DNA of 64,000 nucleotides. Source: Pseudomonas fluorescens (GTDB taxonomy: Bacteria; Pseudomonadota; Gammaproteobacteria; Pseudomonadales; Pseudomonadaceae). Location: assembly GCF_001307155.1 (NCBI RefSeq), contig NZ_CP012830.1, forward strand, positions 1,791,501-1,855,500. Direction: 5' to 3'. Positions within the stretch are counted from its first letter, which is position 1; every line of letters starts with the position of its first letter. A program made the position numbers and the translations under genes. The notes beneath the pieces were generated by a model. It did not search any database. It had not been told where the DNA came from and was given only the letters and a program-made list of their open reading frames with translations. Below, in pieces: positions 1 through 8,709 of the stretch.

Positions 1-278
1 GGATTCCCGCCGCTGGCGAAACCCGTGGCAACCTGGCTGCCGGCGGTCGTGGCGAAGCACGCCCGCTGACCGACAAGGACCGCTGGATCGCCGCACAGGT
101 CGGCCCGACCCTGCGTGAAAAGGGCTTGCTGTTCGTCGGCCTCGACGTAATCGGCGAGCACCTGACCGAAATCAACGTCACCAGTCCGACCTGTATTCGC
201 GAGATCGACAACGCTTTTGGCACGAACATCGGCGAAATGCTGATGGCTGCCATCGATCAGAAGCTTAAAGCGCGTTGA
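1..278 (+). CDS. gshB: Glutathione synthetase, C-terminal fragment
   Basis: This is the 3' end of a gene that begins before the window; codons run from base 3 to a TGA at 276-278. The translation carries the ATP-grasp C-terminal signature of glutathione synthetase: a GNLAAGG glycine-rich stretch, then GLDVIG and EINVTSPT, where the acidic and Asn residues bind Mg-ATP in this family. The enzyme joins gamma-glutamylcysteine and glycine in the cytoplasm. The gene order gshB-tonB-algH-ruvX that follows is the usual Pseudomonas arrangement and supports the call. Only about 91 residues are visible. Confidence 0.9.
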   Translation, partial: IPAAGETRGNLAAGGRGEARPLTDKDRWIAAQVGPTLREKGLLFVGLDVIGEHLTEINVTSPTCIREIDNAFGTNIGEMLMAAIDQKLKAR

Positions 279-355
279 TATAGAACACCCAAGTTACGAC
301 CAACATTGCGTTATCATGCCCGGCCTGTGAAAAACGCGATGTTGGTTTTCTTGTT

Positions 356-1255
356 ATGACACTTCCGTCCGATCTGCCTCCCGAACTCGCCCACCGTGGC
401 GTGCGCCCGGCCGATCGCCTCGGTTTTACCCTGTTTCTTGCGGCGCTGATTCACCTGGCCTTGCTGTTGGGCATCGGGTTCACCTTTGTCGAACCCAAGC
501 AGATCAGCAGAACCCTGGAAATCACCCTCGCCACCTTCAAAAGCGAAAAGAAGCCTGCAAAAGCCGATTTCCTCGCCCAGGAAAACCAGCAAGGCAGCGG
601 CACCCTGGATAAAAAAGCGATCCCCAAGACCACCGAGATCGCACCATTCCAGGACAACAAGGTACAAAAAGTCTCGCCCCCGCCATCGGTCAAACCCCAG
701 GTAGAGGAAGCCGCGCCGAAAGCCGCCGTGACCACTATCGCACCCGCGCCAAAGAAAGCCGTGGCCAAGAAACAAGAGGTCAAGGCCGAGCCGACGCCCA
801 AGGCCGTGACACCGACATTCGACAGCTCGCAGCTGTCCAGCGACATTGCCAGCCTGGAAGCGGAACTGGCCAACGAACAACAGCTGTATGCCAAGCGCCC
901 GCGTATCCACCGTCTGAGCGCCGCCTCGACCATGCGCGACAAGGGCGCCTGGTATAAGGACGAATGGCGCAAGAAGGTCGAGCGTATCGGTAATTTGAAC
1001 TACCCCGAAGAAGCCCGGCGCAAGCAGATCTATGGCAACTTGCGACTGATGGTCTCGATCAACCACGACGGCTCGCTGTATGAAGTGCTGGTGCTGGAAT
1101 CCTCCGGCCAGCCGCTGCTGGATCAAGCCGCACAGCGCATCGTCCGCCTGGCCGCACCGTTTGCGCCGTTTACCGGCGACCTGTCGGATATCGACCGGCT
1201 GGAAATCATTCGCACATGGAAATTTGCACGCGGAGACAAGCTCTCCAGTAACTGA
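356..1255 (+). CDS. tonB: TonB-family energy transducer
   Basis: The product is 299 aa. It has a short cytoplasmic N-terminus, one membrane anchor (about residues 22-45, LGFTLFLAALIHLALLLGIG), a long Lys/Pro/Ala-rich periplasmic spacer (about 60-160) and a TonB C-terminal domain (about 205-295, with NYPEEARRKQIYG and a final IIRTWKF strand). TonB proteins pass proton-motive energy from ExbB/ExbD to outer-membrane receptors. No exbB or exbD lies nearby. The gene between gshB and algH corresponds in position to the P. aeruginosa TonB paralogue linked to twitching motility, so a role other than siderophore uptake is possible; that part is inference. Confidence 0.88.
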   Translation: MTLPSDLPPELAHRGVRPADRLGFTLFLAALIHLALLLGIGFTFVEPKQISRTLEITLATFKSEKKPAKADFLAQENQQGSGTLDKKAIPKTTEIAPFQDNKVQKVSPPPSVKPQVEEAAPKAAVTTIAPAPKKAVAKKQEVKAEPTPKAVTPTFDSSQLSSDIASLEAELANEQQLYAKRPRIHRLSAASTMRDKGAWYKDEWRKKVERIGNLNYPEEARRKQIYGNLRLMVSINHDGSLYEVLVLESSGQPLLDQAAQRIVRLAAPFAPFTGDLSDIDRLEIIRTWKFARGDKLSSN

Positions 1256-1269
1256 CGCTGGCGCTCATC

Positions 1270-1415
1270 TGTGGCGAGGGAGCTTGCTCCCGCTGGGCTG
1301 CGAAGCGGCCCCAAAAGCGGCAACCCCATTCAATCGGGCACAACGCGCCAGCTGGATTGCGACTGCTACGCCCGAGCGCGGACCGGCCGAGCGGGAGCAA
1401 GCTCCCTCGCCACAG
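1270..1415. repeat. REPIN type A, copy 1 (inverted REP doublet)
   Basis: Two inverted copies of the same REP unit bound this 146 bp element. The left end reads TGTGGCGAGGGAGCTTGCTC and the right end is its reverse complement. Each half can form its own GAGC hairpin and the two halves can pair with each other. It lies in the tonB-algH gap. Near-identical doublets occur at 6759, 15019 and 59100. Confidence 0.9.
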
Positions 1416-1495
1416 GGGCCTGCGGTGAATCCAATCAGCATTTCCTGCGCATCCCCAGCTTGTCAGTTTGCCCCTCCAACGCCACACTAGCGCCT

Positions 1496-2065
1496 ATGAA
1501 GAACGTCAGCCCGAGCTACCTCAAGCATCACTTCCTGATCGCCATGCCTCACATGGCCGACCCGAACTTTGCGCACACCTTGACCTACATCGTCGAGCAC
1601 ACGGCCAATGGTGCCATGGGGTTGATCATCAACCGCCCACAAGACCTGAGCCTGGCGGACATTCTCGAGCAATTGCGCCCAGACATCGAACCCTCGCCAC
1701 TGTGCCAGCACGTGCCGATTTTCACTGGCGGCCCGGTACAGACCGATCGCGGTTTTGTCCTGCACCCGATCGGCTCGACGTATCAGGCAACGGTCGAACT
1801 GGATGGCCTGGCGCTGTCCACCTCCCAGGACGTGCTGTTTGCCATCGCCGATGGCATTGGCCCGAGCAAAAGCCTGATCGCCCTCGGCTACGCCGGTTGG
1901 GAACCCGGGCAGCTGGAAACCGAGCTGGCCGACAATGCCTGGCTGACCTGCCCGTTCGATGCCGACATCCTGTTCAACACCAGCAGCGAATTGCGCCTGG
2001 AAGCAGCCGCCAAGCGCCTGGGCATCAACCTCAGCCTGCTGACCAGCCAGGCAGGACACGCCTGA
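1496..2065 (+). CDS. algH: YqgE/AlgH family protein
   Basis: The product is 189 aa from the ATG at 1496 (MKNVSPSYLKHHFLIAMP), a typical AlgH/YqgE start; an upstream in-frame extension to 1271 runs through the REPIN and is not credible. The UPF0301 hallmarks are visible: MADPNF, then GAMGLIINRP, then a GGPVQTDRGFVLH stretch near residue 80. The family is widespread, compact and still poorly understood; in Pseudomonas it was named for an effect on alginate production. It overlaps ruvX by one base (TGATG), so the two are translationally coupled. The pairing with a YqgF-type protein is very widely conserved. Confidence 0.93.
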   Translation: MKNVSPSYLKHHFLIAMPHMADPNFAHTLTYIVEHTANGAMGLIINRPQDLSLADILEQLRPDIEPSPLCQHVPIFTGGPVQTDRGFVLHPIGSTYQATVELDGLALSTSQDVLFAIADGIGPSKSLIALGYAGWEPGQLETELADNAWLTCPFDADILFNTSSELRLEAAAKRLGINLSLLTSQAGHA

Positions 2066-2502
2066 TGGCCCTGCGTCTGATTCTGGGTTTTGACTACGGC
2101 ACCAAACAGATCGGCGTCGCGGTCGGCCAGGTGATTACCGGCCAGGCCCGCGAGCTCTGCACCTTGAAGGCGCAAAACGGCATTCCTGACTGGAATCAGG
2201 TCGAAGCCCTGATCAAGGAATGGAAACCCGACGCTGTGGTGGTCGGCCTCCCGCTGAACATGGACGGCACGCCCAGTGACATGTGCTTGCGCGCCGAGAA
2301 ATTCGCCCGCCGCCTGAATGGCCGCTACAACCTGCCCTTCTATACCCACGATGAACGTCTGACCACCTTTGAGGCCAAAGGTGAACGGCGGGCACAGGGC
2401 GGGCAGAAAGGCAGTTACCGCGACAACCCGGTCGACGCCATCGCTGCCGCCCTGCTGCTGCAAGGCTGGCTCGACGAAAACACTGCACTGTTCGAATCCT
2501 GA
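2065..2502 (+). CDS. ruvX: Holliday junction resolvase-like RuvX/YqgF
   Basis: The product is 145 aa with an RNase H-like fold: GFDYGTKQIGVAVG at residues 8-21 carries the first catalytic Asp (D10), VVGLPLNMDG follows the central strand, HDERLTT contains the conserved Glu, and DNPVDAIAAALLLQ holds the last Asp. YqgF proteins act on pre-16S rRNA 5' ends and/or Holliday junctions. The start overlaps the algH stop. The true gene starts at 2065; the longer in-frame opening runs back through algH. Confidence 0.93.
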   Translation: MALRLILGFDYGTKQIGVAVGQVITGQARELCTLKAQNGIPDWNQVEALIKEWKPDAVVVGLPLNMDGTPSDMCLRAEKFARRLNGRYNLPFYTHDERLTTFEAKGERRAQGGQKGSYRDNPVDAIAAALLLQGWLDENTALFES

Positions 2503-2517
2503 AAGCCGAATCCTGAA

Positions 2518-2580
2518 GAGGCGCCACAGTGCCTCTCTTCGCTACAACCCGAGCCGCACTGTGCACGCAGCGTGCTCGGG
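2518..2580 (+). promoter_or_regulatory. Two hairpins in the ruvX-pyrR gap
   Basis: The 95 bp gap before pyrR holds a GAGGC/GCCTC stem at 2518-2534 and a perfect 7 bp CCCGAGC/GCTCGGG stem (2548-2554 with 2574-2580). The second ends 17 bases before the pyrR ATG, next to its AAGGAG ribosome-binding site (2586-2591). No T-run follows, so these are not ordinary intrinsic terminators. A control role is inferred from position only. Confidence 0.35.
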
Positions 2581-2597
2581 CCCATGAAGGAGCAACC

Positions 2598-3104
2598 ATG
2601 AGCCTGCCCAATCCCGCCGAACTGATCAGCCAAATGGCGGTCCGTCTCAAGGCCCATCTTGAACACCGTGGCATCAGCGAACCGCGCTACATCGGCATTC
2701 GCACCGGTGGCGTGTGGGTCGCCCAGGCCTTGCTCGAAGAGCTAGGCAGCGACGCGCCACTGGGCACCCTGGACGTTTCCTTCTACCGCGACGACTTCAG
2801 CCAGAGCGGCCTGCATCCGCAGGTTCGCCCTTCGGCACTGCCGTTCGAAATCGAAGGCCAGCACCTGGTGTTGATCGACGACGTGCTGATGAGCGGTCGG
2901 ACGATCCGCGCCGCCATGAACGAACTCTTCGACTACGGCCGTCCGGCCAGCATCACCCTGGTGTGCTTGCTCGATCTGGATGCCGGCGAGCTGCCAATCC
3001 GCCCGGACGTGGTGGGCGCCACCCTGTCGCTGGCGGCCCACGAACGGGTCAAGCTGACCGGCCCTGACCCGCTGCAGCTCGAACTGCAAGACCTCGCCCT
3101 TTAA
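2598..3104 (+). CDS. pyrR: PyrR bifunctional regulator / uracil phosphoribosyltransferase
   Basis: The product is 168 aa from the ATG at 2598, which is preceded by a clear AAGGAG. It is a type I phosphoribosyltransferase with the PRPP loop [15 protein letters not shown] at about residues 92-106 and the FYRDDF motif of PyrR. In Gram-positives PyrR binds pyr mRNA; in pseudomonads it sits at the head of pyrB-pyrC' and is thought to regulate that operon. The gap to pyrB is 26 bp, so the three genes are very likely one transcript. Confidence 0.93.
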   Translation: MSLPNPAELISQMAVRLKAHLEHRGISEPRYIGIRTGGVWVAQALLEELGSDAPLGTLDVSFYRDDFSQSGLHPQVRPSALPFEIEGQHLVLIDDVLMSGRTIRAAMNELFDYGRPASITLVCLLDLDAGELPIRPDVVGATLSLAAHERVKLTGPDPLQLELQDLAL

Positions 3105-3130
3105 TTCGCCCTTTTAAAGAGTCCATTGCG

Positions 3131-4135
3131 ATGACGCCTTTAGACACCAAGCGCCCGCTGCAGCTCAATGATCAGGGCCAGCTGCGCCACTTCCTCTCGC
3201 TCGACGGTCTGCGCCGCGAGCTGCTGACGGAAATCCTCGACACCGCCGACTCATTCCTTGAAGTCGGCGCACGGGCGGTAAAGAAAGTCCCGCTGCTGCG
3301 CGGCAAGACCGTGTGCAACGTGTTCTTCGAAAACTCCACCCGCACCCGTACCACCTTCGAACTGGCAGCCCAGCGGCTGTCGGCAGACGTGATCACCCTG
3401 AACGTGTCGACGTCGTCGGCGAGCAAGGGGGAAACCCTGCTCGACACCCTGCGCAACCTTGAAGCCATGGCCGCCGACATGTTCGTGGTGCGCCACGGCG
3501 ACTCTGGCGCCGCGCACTTCATCGCCGAACATGTTTGCCCACAGGTGGCGATCATCAACGGTGGTGACGGCCGTCACGCCCACCCGACCCAGGGTATGCT
3601 CGACATGCTGACCATCCGTCGGCACAAAGGCAGCTTTGAAAACCTGTCGGTGGCCATCGTCGGCGACATCCTGCACTCACGGGTTGCACGCTCGAACATG
3701 CTCGCGCTGAAAACCCTCGGCTGCCCGGACATCCGCGTGATCGCGCCGAAAACCCTGCTGCCGATCGGTATCGAACAGTACGGCGTGAAGGTCTACACCG
3801 ACATGACCGAAGGCCTGAAGGACGTCGACGTGGTGATCATGCTGCGCCTGCAGCGTGAACGCATGACCGGCGGCCTGCTGCCGAGCGAGGGCGAGTTCTA
3901 TCGCCTGTTCGGCCTGACCACTGCGCGCCTGGCCGGCGCCAAACCGGATGCCATCGTCATGCACCCGGGCCCGATCAACCGGGGCGTGGAGATCGAATCG
4001 GCGGTGGCCGACGGTCCGCACTCGGTGATTCTCAATCAGGTGACCTACGGGATCGCCATTCGTATGGCCGTGTTGTCCATGGCCATGAGCGGGCAGACTG
4101 CCCAGCGCCAATTCGAGCAGGAGAAGGCCCAGTGA
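3131..4135 (+). CDS. pyrB: Aspartate carbamoyltransferase catalytic chain
   Basis: The product is 334 aa. The carbamoyl-phosphate binding signature [19 protein letters not shown] lies at about residues 66-84 and the aspartate-domain HPTQGMLD at about 154-161. It forms N-carbamoyl-aspartate in the second step of UMP synthesis. The N-terminus is longer than that of E. coli PyrB, as known for Pseudomonas class A ATCases, whose allosteric site lies in this extension. The 3' end overlaps pyrC' by 4 bp (ATGA-type overlap), in line with the two chains assembling into one dodecamer. Confidence 0.96.
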   Translation: MTPLDTKRPLQLNDQGQLRHFLSLDGLRRELLTEILDTADSFLEVGARAVKKVPLLRGKTVCNVFFENSTRTRTTFELAAQRLSADVITLNVSTSSASKGETLLDTLRNLEAMAADMFVVRHGDSGAAHFIAEHVCPQVAIINGGDGRHAHPTQGMLDMLTIRRHKGSFENLSVAIVGDILHSRVARSNMLALKTLGCPDIRVIAPKTLLPIGIEQYGVKVYTDMTEGLKDVDVVIMLRLQRERMTGGLLPSEGEFYRLFGLTTARLAGAKPDAIVMHPGPINRGVEIESAVADGPHSVILNQVTYGIAIRMAVLSMAMSGQTAQRQFEQEKAQ

Positions 4136-5403
4136 AGCTCAGCATTCTCGGCGCCCGCGTCATCGATCCAAGCAGCGGCCTGGATCAAGTCACCGATATT
4201 CACATTGAAGCCTGCAAGATAGTCGCCATAGGCGCCGCTCCAGCCGGTTTCGTCGCTGTCGAGACCCTTGAGGCCAAAGGCCTGGTGGTCGCCCCCGGCC
4301 TCGTCGACCTGAACGTCGCCCTGCGCGAACCGGGTTACAGCCGCAAAGGCACGATTGCCAGTGAAACCCGCGCCGCTGCGGCCGGCGGCGTCACCAGCCT
4401 GTGCTGCCCGCCACGGACCAAACCGGTGCTGGACACCTCCGCCGTGGCTGAGCTGATCCTCGACCGCGCCCGCGAAGCCGGTAATGCCAAAGTGTTCCCG
4501 ATTGGCGCCCTGAGCAAAGGGCTGGACGGCGAACAGCTGGCGGAACTGATTGCCCTGCGCGATGCTGGCTGCATTGCATTCGGCAATGGCCTCGAGAGTT
4601 TCCGCAACACCCGGACCCTGTGCCGGGCACTGGAATACGCGGCGACGTTCGACCTGACGGTGATCTTCCATTCGCAGGATCATGACCTCGCCGAAGGTGG
4701 CCTGGCTCACGAAGGCCCGACCGCGAGTTTCCTCGGCTTGCCGGGGATTCCCGAAACCGCTGAAACCGTGGCCCTGGCCCGCGATCTGCTGCTGGTCGAA
4801 CAAACCGGCGTACGTGCGCACTTCAGCCAGCTCACCAGCGCCCGCGGCGTGGCATTGATTGCCCAGGCTCAGGCCCGGGGCATGAAAGTGACGGCCGATG
4901 TGGCGTTGTATCAGTTGATCCTCACTGACGAGGCGCTGATCGACTTCAACAGCCTGTACCACGTCCAGCCGCCGCTACGCACCCGCGCTGACCGCGATGG
5001 CCTGCGCGCTGCCGTGAAGTCGGGGGTGGTTCAAGCCATCTCCAGCCATCACCAGCCGCACGAGCGCGACGCCAAGCTGGCACCGTTCGGCGCGACCGAG
5101 CCGGGCATCAGCAGCGTTGAACTGCTACTGCCGCTGGCCCTGACGCTGGTAGAAGACGGTTTGCTCGACCTGCCGACGCTGCTGGCACGCTTGAGTGCTG
5201 GTCCGGCCGATGCCCTGCGCCTGCCGGTAGGCAAGCTGGCGGTGGGCGCTCCGGCGGATCTGGTGGTGTTCGATCCAGCCGCCTCCACCGTAGCCGGTGA
5301 GCACTGGCTGTCGAAAGGCGAAAACTGCCCGTTCCTCGGCCATAGCCTGCCAGGCGTGGTGCGCTACACCCTGGTGGACGGACGGATCAGCCACCAGGCG
5401 TAA
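4132..5403 (+). CDS. pyrC': PyrC' - dihydroorotase-like, catalytically degenerate subunit of ATCase
   Basis: The product is 423 aa with an amidohydrolase fold ([19 protein letters not shown] at about residues 46-64; C-terminal [12 protein letters not shown]). True class I dihydroorotases have Asp-x-His-x-His before LREPG to bind the zinc pair; here the stretch is [10 protein letters not shown], so both His are missing. This matches the known Pseudomonas situation, where PyrC' is inactive but needed for assembly of the dodecameric ATCase and an active PyrC is encoded elsewhere. It overlaps pyrB by 4 bp. The product name dihydroorotase should not be taken to mean activity. Confidence 0.93.
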   Translation: MKLSILGARVIDPSSGLDQVTDIHIEACKIVAIGAAPAGFVAVETLEAKGLVVAPGLVDLNVALREPGYSRKGTIASETRAAAAGGVTSLCCPPRTKPVLDTSAVAELILDRAREAGNAKVFPIGALSKGLDGEQLAELIALRDAGCIAFGNGLESFRNTRTLCRALEYAATFDLTVIFHSQDHDLAEGGLAHEGPTASFLGLPGIPETAETVALARDLLLVEQTGVRAHFSQLTSARGVALIAQAQARGMKVTADVALYQLILTDEALIDFNSLYHVQPPLRTRADRDGLRAAVKSGVVQAISSHHQPHERDAKLAPFGATEPGISSVELLLPLALTLVEDGLLDLPTLLARLSAGPADALRLPVGKLAVGAPADLVVFDPAASTVAGEHWLSKGENCPFLGHSLPGVVRYTLVDGRISHQA

Positions 5404-5414
5404 AACGCGTCACC

Positions 5415-5444
5415 TGTGGCGAGGGGGCTTGCCCCCTCACCACA
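5415..5444. repeat. Single type A REP unit, possible transcript end after pyrC'
   Basis: A lone REP-like unit (TGTGGCGAGGGGGCTTGCCC, continuing to CACCACA) lies 11 bp after the pyrC' stop. GAGGGGGC/GCCCCCTC forms an 8 bp stem with a 2-base loop. No inverted partner follows, unlike the four doublets of this type. It lies between convergent genes and could act as a weak terminator. Confidence 0.7.
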
Positions 5445-5447
5445 TAT

Positions 5448-5867
5448 TCAGCGGCTCTGCGCGTTACGCACCGATATCTGGTCATTCAATGTCCAGAAGT
5501 CATACAGCACCCCCAGAAAGAACAACCCGCCGGTCACCAGGTACAGCAGGCCCGTCAGCCACTTGCCTTGGTACATGCGGTGCAGACCAAACACGCCCAG
5601 GAAGGTCAGCAGGATCCAGGCAACGTTGTACTCGATAGGACCAGCGGTAAAACGCAGGTCCGCTTCACGGTCCATCGCCGGGATCAGGAACAGGTCGATC
5701 AGCCAGCCAATGCCCAGCAACCCGAAGGTGAAAAACCAGATCGTACCGGTCACCGGCTTACCGTAATAGAAACGGTGAGAGCCGGTAAAACCGAAAATCC
5801 ACAGCAGGTAACCGATCACCTTACTGTGGGTGTCCTGGTGTGAAACATCCTGACGATAGGTGTTCAT
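5448..5867 (-). CDS. TM2-domain membrane protein with two tandem TM2 units
   Basis: The product is 139 aa from the ATG at 5867, which has a GAGGGA Shine-Dalgarno 5 bases upstream; an ATG 12 bases earlier is possible. Two TM2-type units are readable: FGFTGSHRFYYGKPVTG near residues 25-41 and LGVFGLHRMYQGKWLTG near 90-106, each followed by hydrophobic helices, giving about four membrane segments. The role of TM2 proteins in bacteria is unknown. The gene is convergent with pyrC' and reads away from the NlpC/P60 gene, from which 251 bp of AT-richer DNA separates it. Confidence 0.85.
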   Translation of the reverse strand: MNTYRQDVSHQDTHSKVIGYLLWIFGFTGSHRFYYGKPVTGTIWFFTFGLLGIGWLIDLFLIPAMDREADLRFTAGPIEYNVAWILLTFLGVFGLHRMYQGKWLTGLLYLVTGGLFFLGVLYDFWTLNDQISVRNAQSR

Positions 5868-6118
5868 GGGTTCCCTCATTTGCCTCGATAGATAAATATT
5901 CTTGAATTCTTTGTGACTTTTTTACAGGCGACCGACGTGTGGCAAATGCTACCTTGTCTCCCGTCAAAGCCTTGTAACACCTGACTTCTGTCCGACAATT
6001 GAGTCCGTTTGCCGCTTCTTTGCTGCAGTTGACCCCCGGGTTGAATCGACCAACGGCCTCGGAAAGGACAAAAAAGCTGTTATAAAGTTGCGCGCTTACC
6101 TACATAGAGCCTTGCCTA

Positions 6119-6742
6119 ATGCGTCCATTTTTCAAGACATGGCTAACCATTTGCCTATTAATGCCACTGGCCGCCCACGCCACCAATCGTGAGCAACGTC
6201 TTCCGAACGTTAATGGTTACACCCCAAAATCTCATGTTTCTGCCGTCACCAGCAAAAACAAACACGCTGTAAAAGGTCTGACTCACCTGAGCAAGGCCGA
6301 CAGCAAACCGGTCCCGCCAATGGGAGCCAAACAAAGCAGCAATGTACTGAGCCGTGCAGTAAACGTGCTTGGCACTCCTTATCGTTGGGGCGGCAGTAGC
6401 CCAAGTAAAGGCTTCGATTGCAGCGGGCTGGTGAAATACGCCTTCAATGGCGTGGGTGCGGCTGATCTGCCACGCACATCCAACGCCATGGCCGCCGGTC
6501 ACGGACAGAAAGTCGATCGCAAGGACTTGAAGCCGGGCGACCTGATTTTCTTCAATATCAAGAGCCGAAAGGTCAACCACGTCGCCATTTACCTGGGCAA
6601 CGACCGCTTCATCCACGCACCGCGTCGTGGCAAGTCGGTGACCATCGACACCCTGAAGAAACCGTACTGGGAAAGCCATTACGTGGTTGCCAAGCGGGTT
6701 GAAACGAAAGAATCGAAAACCCTGCGCCTAGCTCAGCGCTAA
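6119..6742 (+). CDS. NlpC/P60-family cell wall hydrolase
   Basis: The product is 207 aa with a signal peptide (residues 1-22, cut after LAAHA), a Lys/Ser-rich linker, and a C40 peptidase domain from about 75 to 195. The catalytic Cys is in FDCSGLVKYAF (about residue 100), the His in KVNHVAIYLG (about 148), and the third polar residue in RFIHAPRRG. Such enzymes cut peptide stems of peptidoglycan in the periplasm. It is monocistronic: the convergent pilT follows and a REPIN lies between them. The specific partner or trigger cannot be told from sequence. Confidence 0.9.
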   Translation: MRPFFKTWLTICLLMPLAAHATNREQRLPNVNGYTPKSHVSAVTSKNKHAVKGLTHLSKADSKPVPPMGAKQSSNVLSRAVNVLGTPYRWGGSSPSKGFDCSGLVKYAFNGVGAADLPRTSNAMAAGHGQKVDRKDLKPGDLIFFNIKSRKVNHVAIYLGNDRFIHAPRRGKSVTIDTLKKPYWESHYVVAKRVETKESKTLRLAQR

Positions 6743-6758
6743 TCCGAAGCAAGATCAT

Positions 6759-6868
6759 TGTGGCGAGGGAGCTTGCTCCCGCCCGACCGGGCTGGCGCTC
6801 CAGTGCGCAGCGCTCGCAGGTTTTTGGGGCCGCTTCGCGCCCCAGCGGGAGCAAGCTCCCTCGCCACA
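6759..6868. repeat. REPIN type A, copy 2
   Basis: This 110 bp inverted doublet has the same TGTGGCGAGGGAGCTTGCTC outer ends as the copy at 1270. It fills the gap between the convergent NlpC/P60 gene and pilT. The inner part contains a second self-complementary stretch (GGGGCCGC to GCGCCCC) that would extend a cruciform. Confidence 0.9.
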
Positions 6869-6886
6869 GGTTTGCATTCAACCCCT

Positions 6887-7921
6887 TCAAAAATTATCCG
6901 GTGACCGCGCCCTCTCCCGCGCATGCTCGCGAGTGATCAGGCCTTTGTTCACCAGATCCTTCAAGCTCATATCCAGCGTCTGCATTCCCAACGAACCCCC
7001 GGTCTGAATCGACGAGTACATCTGTGCAATCTTGTCTTCGCGGATCAGGTTACGGATTGCCGAGGTGCCCAGCATGATTTCGTGAGCCGCCACCCGGCCA
7101 CCACCGATTTTCTTGATGAGGCTCTGGGAAATCACTGCCTGCAGTGACTCGGAGAGCATCGAACGCACCATCGACTTCTCGTCCCCCGGAAAGACGTCCA
7201 CCACCCGATCGATGGTTTTCGCCGCCGAGTTGGTGTGCAGGGTGCCAAAGACCAGATGCCCGGTCTCGGCCGCCGTCAGCGCCAGGCGGATAGTCTCCAG
7301 ATCACGCATTTCCCCTACCAGAATCACATCCGGGTCCTCGCGCAATGCCGAACGCAACGCCGTAGCGAAACTGCGCGTATCGCGGTGCACTTCACGCTGA
7401 TTGATCAGGCATTTGCGTGATTCATGGAGGAACTCGATAGGGTCTTCGATGGTGAGGATATGGTGATGCCGGTGGTTATTCAGGTAATCGATCATTGCCG
7501 CCTGGGTGGTCGACTTACCGGAACCTGTCGGCCCGGTGACCAGCACCAGCCCGCGCGAGACCTCGGCAATACGGCGAAACACATTCCCCATGCCCAGATC
7601 TTCCATGCTCTGGATTTTCGACGGGATGGTCCGGAACACCGCGCCCGGGCCGCGGTACTGATTGAACGCATTGACCCGAAAGCGCGCCACACCCGGCGCC
7701 TCGAAGGAAAAGTCGGTCTCCAGCGCCTGCTCGAACTCCACCCGCTGCTTGTCGTTCATGATCGCGTAGATCAGCTCGCGCACCTGCTTGTCATCCAGCG
7801 CCGGCAGGTTGATCCGCCGCACATCGCCATCGACCCGGATCATCGGCGGCAGCCCCGCCGACAGGTGCAAGTCGGAAGCCCCTTGTTTGGCGCTGAACGC
7901 CAGCAGTTCAGTGATATCCAT
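6887..7921 (-). CDS. pilT: Type IV pilus retraction ATPase PilT
   Basis: The product is 344 aa from the ATG at 7921 (MDITELLAFSAKQGASDLHL), the canonical PilT N-terminus; an in-frame ATG 12 bases upstream is less likely. The Walker A is GPTGSGKST, followed by the Asp box, the GEMRDLET Walker B and HTNSAAKTIDR. The C-terminal AIRNLIRE motif needed for retraction is present. PilT powers pilus retraction and twitching from the inner face of the cytoplasmic membrane. The gene is divergent from yggS (56 bp). The paralogue pilU, which normally follows pilT in P. aeruginosa, is absent here. Confidence 0.96.
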   Translation of the reverse strand: MDITELLAFSAKQGASDLHLSAGLPPMIRVDGDVRRINLPALDDKQVRELIYAIMNDKQRVEFEQALETDFSFEAPGVARFRVNAFNQYRGPGAVFRTIPSKIQSMEDLGMGNVFRRIAEVSRGLVLVTGPTGSGKSTTQAAMIDYLNNHRHHHILTIEDPIEFLHESRKCLINQREVHRDTRSFATALRSALREDPDVILVGEMRDLETIRLALTAAETGHLVFGTLHTNSAAKTIDRVVDVFPGDEKSMVRSMLSESLQAVISQSLIKKIGGGRVAAHEIMLGTSAIRNLIREDKIAQMYSSIQTGGSLGMQTLDMSLKDLVNKGLITREHARERARSPDNF

Positions 7922-7977
7922 AGCACTCCCCAATTCCAGTAGAATGCCGCGAACCTCAGACTGCCGGCGTCCCTTGA

Positions 7978-8676
7978 ATGTCCACGATAGCAGACAACAT
8001 AGCGCAGGTAGCTGCGCGTATCCGCGCAGCGGAGCAAGCCGCGCAACGTGCCGAGCACAGCGTCCGCCTGCTGGCCGTGAGCAAGACCAAGCCCAGCGAC
8101 GCCGTGCGTGAAGCCTATGCCGCCGGCGTGCACGACTTTGGCGAGAACTATCTGCAGGAGGCCCTGGGCAAACAGCTCGAGTTGGCCGACCTGCCCTTGA
8201 TCTGGCACTTCATCGGCCCCATTCAATCGAACAAGACGCGTGCTATCGCCGAGAACTTCGCCTGGGTGCATTCCGTGGATCGCTTGAAAATCGCACAACG
8301 CCTGTCCGAACAGCGTCCGGCCGAGCTGCCACCCTTGAACATCTGCATTCAGGTCAATGTCAGCGGTGAAGCCAGTAAATCCGGTTGCACCCCGGCCGAT
8401 CTGCCGGCACTGGCCAGCGCTATCAGCGCGCTGCCGCGGTTGAAACTGCGCGGTTTGATGGCAATTCCCGAGCCGACTGAAGATCGCGCAGCTCAGGACG
8501 CAGCCTTTGCAGCCGTACGTGACTTGAACAAAAGCCTGCAAGCCAGCCTGAATCTGCCACTCGACACACTTTCCATGGGCATGAGCCACGACCTGGAGTC
8601 GGCCATTGCCATGGGCGCCACCTGGGTTCGTATCGGTACGGCCCTGTTTGGTGCCCGCGACTACGGTCAGCCGTAA
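7978..8676 (+). CDS. yggS: YggS family PLP-homeostasis protein
   Basis: The product is 232 aa, with the PLP Lys in LLAVSKTKPSDAV (about residue 38), the barrel motif DFGENYLQEAL and WHFIGPIQSNKTR. It is a single-domain PLP-binding protein of the COG0325/PLPBP group that balances vitamin B6 pools and affects amino acid metabolism; it is not a racemase. It heads the conserved run yggS-proC-yggT-yggU, with a 33 bp gap to proC. Confidence 0.95.
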   Translation: MSTIADNIAQVAARIRAAEQAAQRAEHSVRLLAVSKTKPSDAVREAYAAGVHDFGENYLQEALGKQLELADLPLIWHFIGPIQSNKTRAIAENFAWVHSVDRLKIAQRLSEQRPAELPPLNICIQVNVSGEASKSGCTPADLPALASAISALPRLKLRGLMAIPEPTEDRAAQDAAFAAVRDLNKSLQASLNLPLDTLSMGMSHDLESAIAMGATWVRIGTALFGARDYGQP

Positions 8677-8709
8677 CGTGGCTGACTTACCTCTCTATAA
8701 GGACCTGAC

